DNA of 64,000 nucleotides, taken from NCBI GenBank assembly GCA_050946835.1, contig JBMNVN010000001.1, positions 62,001 to 126,000 on the forward strand, read 5' to 3'. This DNA comes from UBA1447 sp002329225 (lineage in GTDB: Bacteria > Bacillota > Clostridia > Oscillospirales > Acutalibacteraceae). Under the pieces are notes generated by a model, which was not told the DNA's origin, searched no databases, and worked only from the letters and a program-made list of their open reading frames with translations. Of this stretch, positions 62,201 through 64,000 are shown piece after piece. Each line of letters opens with the position of its first letter. Position 1 is the first letter of the stretch. The translations under genes were made by a program, and so were the position numbers.

Positions 62201-62387
62201 TTAAGGTTCTGCCCCAGGCGTGGTGAATACCCATAGGGTTATTGGCCGTTATGGGGCCGTCCAAGAACTTGAAGCGGGGCTTATCCTTATTTTTTTCTCT
62301 GAGTTTGGCGTAACAATCATTTTCTTCCCAAAAACGCAATATTTCCAATTCCGTTTCGACGAAACTGTTTTTCTCATTTTCTGCCAT
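59235..62387 (-). CDS. ileS: Isoleucyl-tRNA synthetase, divergent type
   Basis: The protein has 1050 residues. The class I HIGH box reads GIHHAWG (53-59) and the KMSKS loop reads KFSKT (597-601). The editing domain lies between (LVWTTTPWTLSSN and similar). Several CxxC pairs occur (CPRC, CWRC, CENC, CPKC), suggesting more than one zinc site. FLDGPITANNPMGIHHAWG and the zinc pattern match an IleRS lineage that differs from the common bacterial enzymes. It charges tRNA-Ile. The leader is only about 30 nt, with no T-box element. GGAGG lies 7 nt before the ATG. Confidence 0.9.
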   Translation of the reverse strand: MAENEKNSFVETELEILRFWEENDCYAKLREKNKDKPRFKFLDGPITANNPMGIHHAWGRTLKDTFIRYKALRGYDCRGQNGFDSQGLWVEVEVEKELGFKCKRDIEEYGMDKFTRKCVERVQRYSGIITGQSKRLGQWMDWENSYYTNTDLNIQGIWHFLKKCHENGWLRREDKPMPWCPRCGTSLSEHEMTGSYKLLTHKAVFFKLPVVDFPRKENEPPRKILVWTTTPWTLSSNVALAVSSEIDYVEVKVKSDDALLILARNAIKILGDDKLEVLRAFKGSELEGLHYETCFPDFEAQKDIEHKIVLWDEVDAAEGVGVVHIAPGCGIEDFELSRTIGLPQVMPVDDGGIFLEGFGFLTGKDSHNVAEEVFENLDENGKLYKVEPHEHSYPVCWRCKAEVIFRLVPAWYIMTEELKPRLIKASDSVLWEPESSGKRMNDWLKNMGDWNISRKRYYGLPLPFYPCENCGELTVAGSKAELKELGGEGVDDLPELHRPWIDEIQIKCPKCGQKVSRITEIGDVWLDAGIVPFSTLGYFEDKEEWRKNYPAEWVTEMREQVRLWFYSMLFMSVVLEDRAPYERVLSHNSVIAEDGSKFSKTGFMIRFDEAAEKIGADSIRYLYAGAPVANDVRFGFNLGDEARRKLLAFWNIFTFYNTYASIDKPDLSNFVPAKESLSPIDRWLVIRTDDFIRNATAVMDDYKTYQLVKEFEVFVDDISNWYIRTNRRRFWKAEDEADKMVAYWVLYFALDTCVKVMAPIIPFMTEKIWQELIRKLVPGSPISVHLSDWPVPSGMFEDDGIVEQTALARDVITTAMRLRNEQQLKVRQPLNKLFVCTEKETAQKVAVFENIILDELNIKTVDYIEDFNLLQDAFLTVNFKVAGAVLKQDVNRFKQSLEQASEEQMQSMADALDKNGKTPVEGWEGEFDADLFVRQTRTKEGIVSSESATGLIVALDTLLTEDLLKEGLVRDVVRQCQLLRKEAGYTVEQRITAAISSGSDFAVKALNDSREHIATELLALELYINEEIEADLTKEVEIGDDTVTLSVKKA

Positions 62388-62418
62388 GTTAACCTCCGAT
62401 GACTATATATAGTAAACA

Positions 62419-62446
62419 ATTATACACTAACTTGAATGCATTTCAA
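62419..62446 (-). promoter_or_regulatory. Promoter of ileS
   Basis: On the minus strand TTGAAA (62446-62441), a 16-nt spacer and TATAAT (62424-62419), ending about 30 nt before the ATG. The 119-nt gap to rqcH is too short for a T-box leader. Confidence 0.7.
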
Positions 62447-62506
62447 GGTTATTGAACCAAAAAAGCTGTATTTCCCCGCATTTTTGCACAATAAAACCGC
62501 CGCACT

Positions 62507-64000
62507 TTATTCCGCACCCGGAGCAACCCAAAGGGTTTTATAAACGTGGTAAATTACTTTACCGGGCAGGGCGCCTTTCGGCTTTTTAAGGTTTTTAACG
62601 GGAGTATAGTCAACGGGCACCAAGGTTGACCCCCGTGCTTTACTGTGATAGGCGGCAATCCGGGCGGCTCGTTCTATAAGTGAATCCTCCACCGGCCTGC
62701 CGCCCGCCAGAATAACTACATGGGCGCCGGGGATTTTTTGAGCGTGAAACCACAGATCCGCGGAAGCCGCCGTTTTCATCGTCAGGCGGTCGTTTTGCAG
62801 GTTATTACGCCCGACAAGTATTCTGAACCCGTCTTCACAAGGGTATTCATGAGGCGGCAAGGGCTTATCCTGCTTATTCGCCTGTTTTTTAGCCTGCTTT
62901 AAAAAGCCGGTTTGAATCAGTTCCCGGCGAATTTCTTCAAGTTCGGCGCGGTTAGCCGCTCTGTCCAGCGCTTCGGCGGCTGACTCCAAATAATTCAATT
63001 CCTGCTCCGCCTCGTCTATAAGTTTATTGAGCATCTGTTCGGCATTTTTTGCCTTGCGGTACTGTTTAAAGTATTTTTGCGAATTTTCCGTCGGTGAAAG
63101 CGCCGGGTCAAGGGATATACGCAAAATATTATTGTCGTCATAGTAGTTTTCAACCTCGCAAAACAGGTCGCCCTTGCTTATTCTGTGCAGGTTTACGCTT
63201 AGCAGCTCGCCTTTAAGACGCAAACTTTCCCTGTTCGCACATTCTTTCAGTTCTTCACTGCGCACATTGAGCTTACGGGCGGCTCTTGCCATAGCGGTTT
63301 GCAGGGTTTTGAATAAATCGGCGGCCAGCTGCCGCATTCTCTCCATATCCGCCCGTTGAGAATAAAAGATGTCCAGCAAGTTTGAAAAACCTGAAACTTT
63401 TTCAAGAGATAAAGCGTTGCCGTACTGGGTAACGGGCATAAAGGAAAAATCTTTGGGCTTTCCGCCCTTTTCCCGCAGTAAAAAGGGTACACCCCCGTTG
63501 TTTTTTAAGATTTTTGCGATATTTTCGATTTCATCCTCAAGTTTTCGGAGTTCTCCGTCTGTTAAGGTGTTTACCTTTACATCATCTTCGGCAACTCGTG
63601 CGGAAATCTCACGGCAGATAAGAGGTGAAAAACCTTGCAGGGAAGAAAGCAAAGCCTCGGATAAGCGCATATTTCCGTTGCCAATCACCTTATTTAATGC
63701 GGTTTTCGGTGATTCAAGCAACAAATCGGCTTTGTCCTGGGATATAGGCGGAGTGAATTCCAAACCCGGTAAAATCTGCCTTAATTCGGATTTTGTAAAG
63801 TCAATTCGCTTTACAGCGTCAACGATAATATTATCCTCATCAATCAGGATTATATTGCTGTGCTGAGCCATAAGTTCAACGCAAAGGCTGAAATTGACCT
63901 TATTACCCACCTCGTTTGTACCTGAAAAGTCCAAATACAGGTATCTGTCCAGTCCACCCTGGCGCATTCCCGTAATTACGGAGCCTTGAAGATGTTTTCG
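62507..64000 (-). CDS. rqcH: Ribosome quality-control protein RqcH (NFACT family), N-terminus beyond window
   Basis: The frame is open to the right edge, so the gene is partial (498 residues visible, about 50-70 missing at the N-terminus). Residues visible near the start (GLDRYLYLDF, HSNIILID) are NFACT-N; a central coiled coil and HhH-like region follows, then NFACT-R with GFRILVGRNNLQND, DLWFHAQKIPGAHVVI and a basic VKNLKKPKGALPGKV tail. In Firmicutes RqcH adds alanine tails to nascent chains on stalled large subunits. The GRNNLQND and DLWFHA blocks are intact. It is read toward ileS. Confidence 0.93.
   Translation of the reverse strand, partial: RKHLQGSVITGMRQGGLDRYLYLDFSGTNEVGNKVNFSLCVELMAQHSNIILIDEDNIIVDAVKRIDFTKSELRQILPGLEFTPPISQDKADLLLESPKTALNKVIGNGNMRLSEALLSSLQGFSPLICREISARVAEDDVKVNTLTDGELRKLEDEIENIAKILKNNGGVPFLLREKGGKPKDFSFMPVTQYGNALSLEKVSGFSNLLDIFYSQRADMERMRQLAADLFKTLQTAMARAARKLNVRSEELKECANRESLRLKGELLSVNLHRISKGDLFCEVENYYDDNNILRISLDPALSPTENSQKYFKQYRKAKNAEQMLNKLIDEAEQELNYLESAAEALDRAANRAELEEIRRELIQTGFLKQAKKQANKQDKPLPPHEYPCEDGFRILVGRNNLQNDRLTMKTAASADLWFHAQKIPGAHVVILAGGRPVEDSLIERAARIAAYHSKARGSTLVPVDYTPVKNLKKPKGALPGKVIYHVYKTLWVAPGAE

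Noticed and set aside
62388..62506. T-box leader before ileS
   Set aside because: The gap is only 119 nt, the promoter lies about 30 nt from the start codon, and no T-box sequence is seen.

Overview
The window reads as a chromosomal segment of an uncultured Firmicute, most likely a gut-type member of class Clostridia. The evidence is the strong GGAGG-type ribosome binding sites, frequent GTG/TTG starts, consensus sigma-A promoters with 17-nt spacers, and Firmicute-typical families (SipW-type peptidase with TasA-like substrates, DUF975, DUF4364, RqcH, GPH-type sugar transporters). The assignment is an inference from gene content; no rRNA is present. I see 48 protein genes and one tRNA-Val, and no phage, insertion sequence or CRISPR array.

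Region 1 (1-11447, all minus strand) is a seven-gene cell-surface cluster that appears to be read from one consensus promoter at 11447-11419. In order of transcription it encodes a degenerate EAL-domain protein, a membrane-anchored TasA/camelysin-like protein, a second TasA/camelysin-like protein with a SipW-dependent signal peptide, a SipW-type signal peptidase with a long acidic tail, a membrane-anchored McrB-like AAA+ ATPase, a protein ending in a roughly 400-residue charged helix built from 24-residue repeats, and a giant secreted GLUG-repeat protein that runs off the left edge. This is the best candidate for an undescribed system: a regulated export or assembly apparatus for surface fibres.

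Region 2 (11635-24025) is mostly metabolism. It holds a Gfo/Idh oxidoreductase, a GNAT acetyltransferase, a purine/MTA salvage pair (PNP, MtnA), a zinc-ribbon membrane protein, a two-subunit chromate-type transporter, the araB-araA-araD pathway (L-arabinose to D-xylulose-5-phosphate), an ABC-F ATPase and mannose-6-phosphate isomerase. Region 3 (24385-33174) holds a secreted GH43 enzyme likely to feed the arabinose pathway, tRNA-Val(GAC), another Gfo/Idh enzyme, a SIS-domain sugar isomerase/deaminase, a GPH transporter, an exported phosphoesterase and two tandem DUF975 membrane proteins.

Region 4 (33321-38396) is a compact sulfation module. A PAPS-type sulfotransferase gene is divergent from cysC-cysQ (fused), cysD and cysN. 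ATP sulfurylase (CysDN) makes APS, CysC makes PAPS, the sulfotransferase uses it, and CysQ removes the PAP by-product. No APS or PAPS reductase is present, so the module looks built for sulfate transfer rather than sulfur assimilation. The two transcription units share back-to-back promoters.

Region 5 (38413-51496) is a carbohydrate-catabolism zone with four more Gfo/Idh oxidoreductases (six in the window), glutamate dehydrogenase, a PHP phosphoesterase, a GPH transporter with an unusual 260-residue C-terminal extension, a TIM-barrel sugar isomerase, a sulfatase-superfamily hydrolase with threonine at the nucleophile position, and L-rhamnose isomerase. The rhamnose isomerase is the last gene of a tight operon with a GPH transporter, a secreted protein of unknown function and a Ca2+-ATPase (50249-57378). 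Region 6 (57413-64000) carries a lipoprotein, a DUF4364 protein, a HEYGH membrane protein, an unusual isoleucyl-tRNA synthetase and the 5'-truncated rqcH gene at the right edge.
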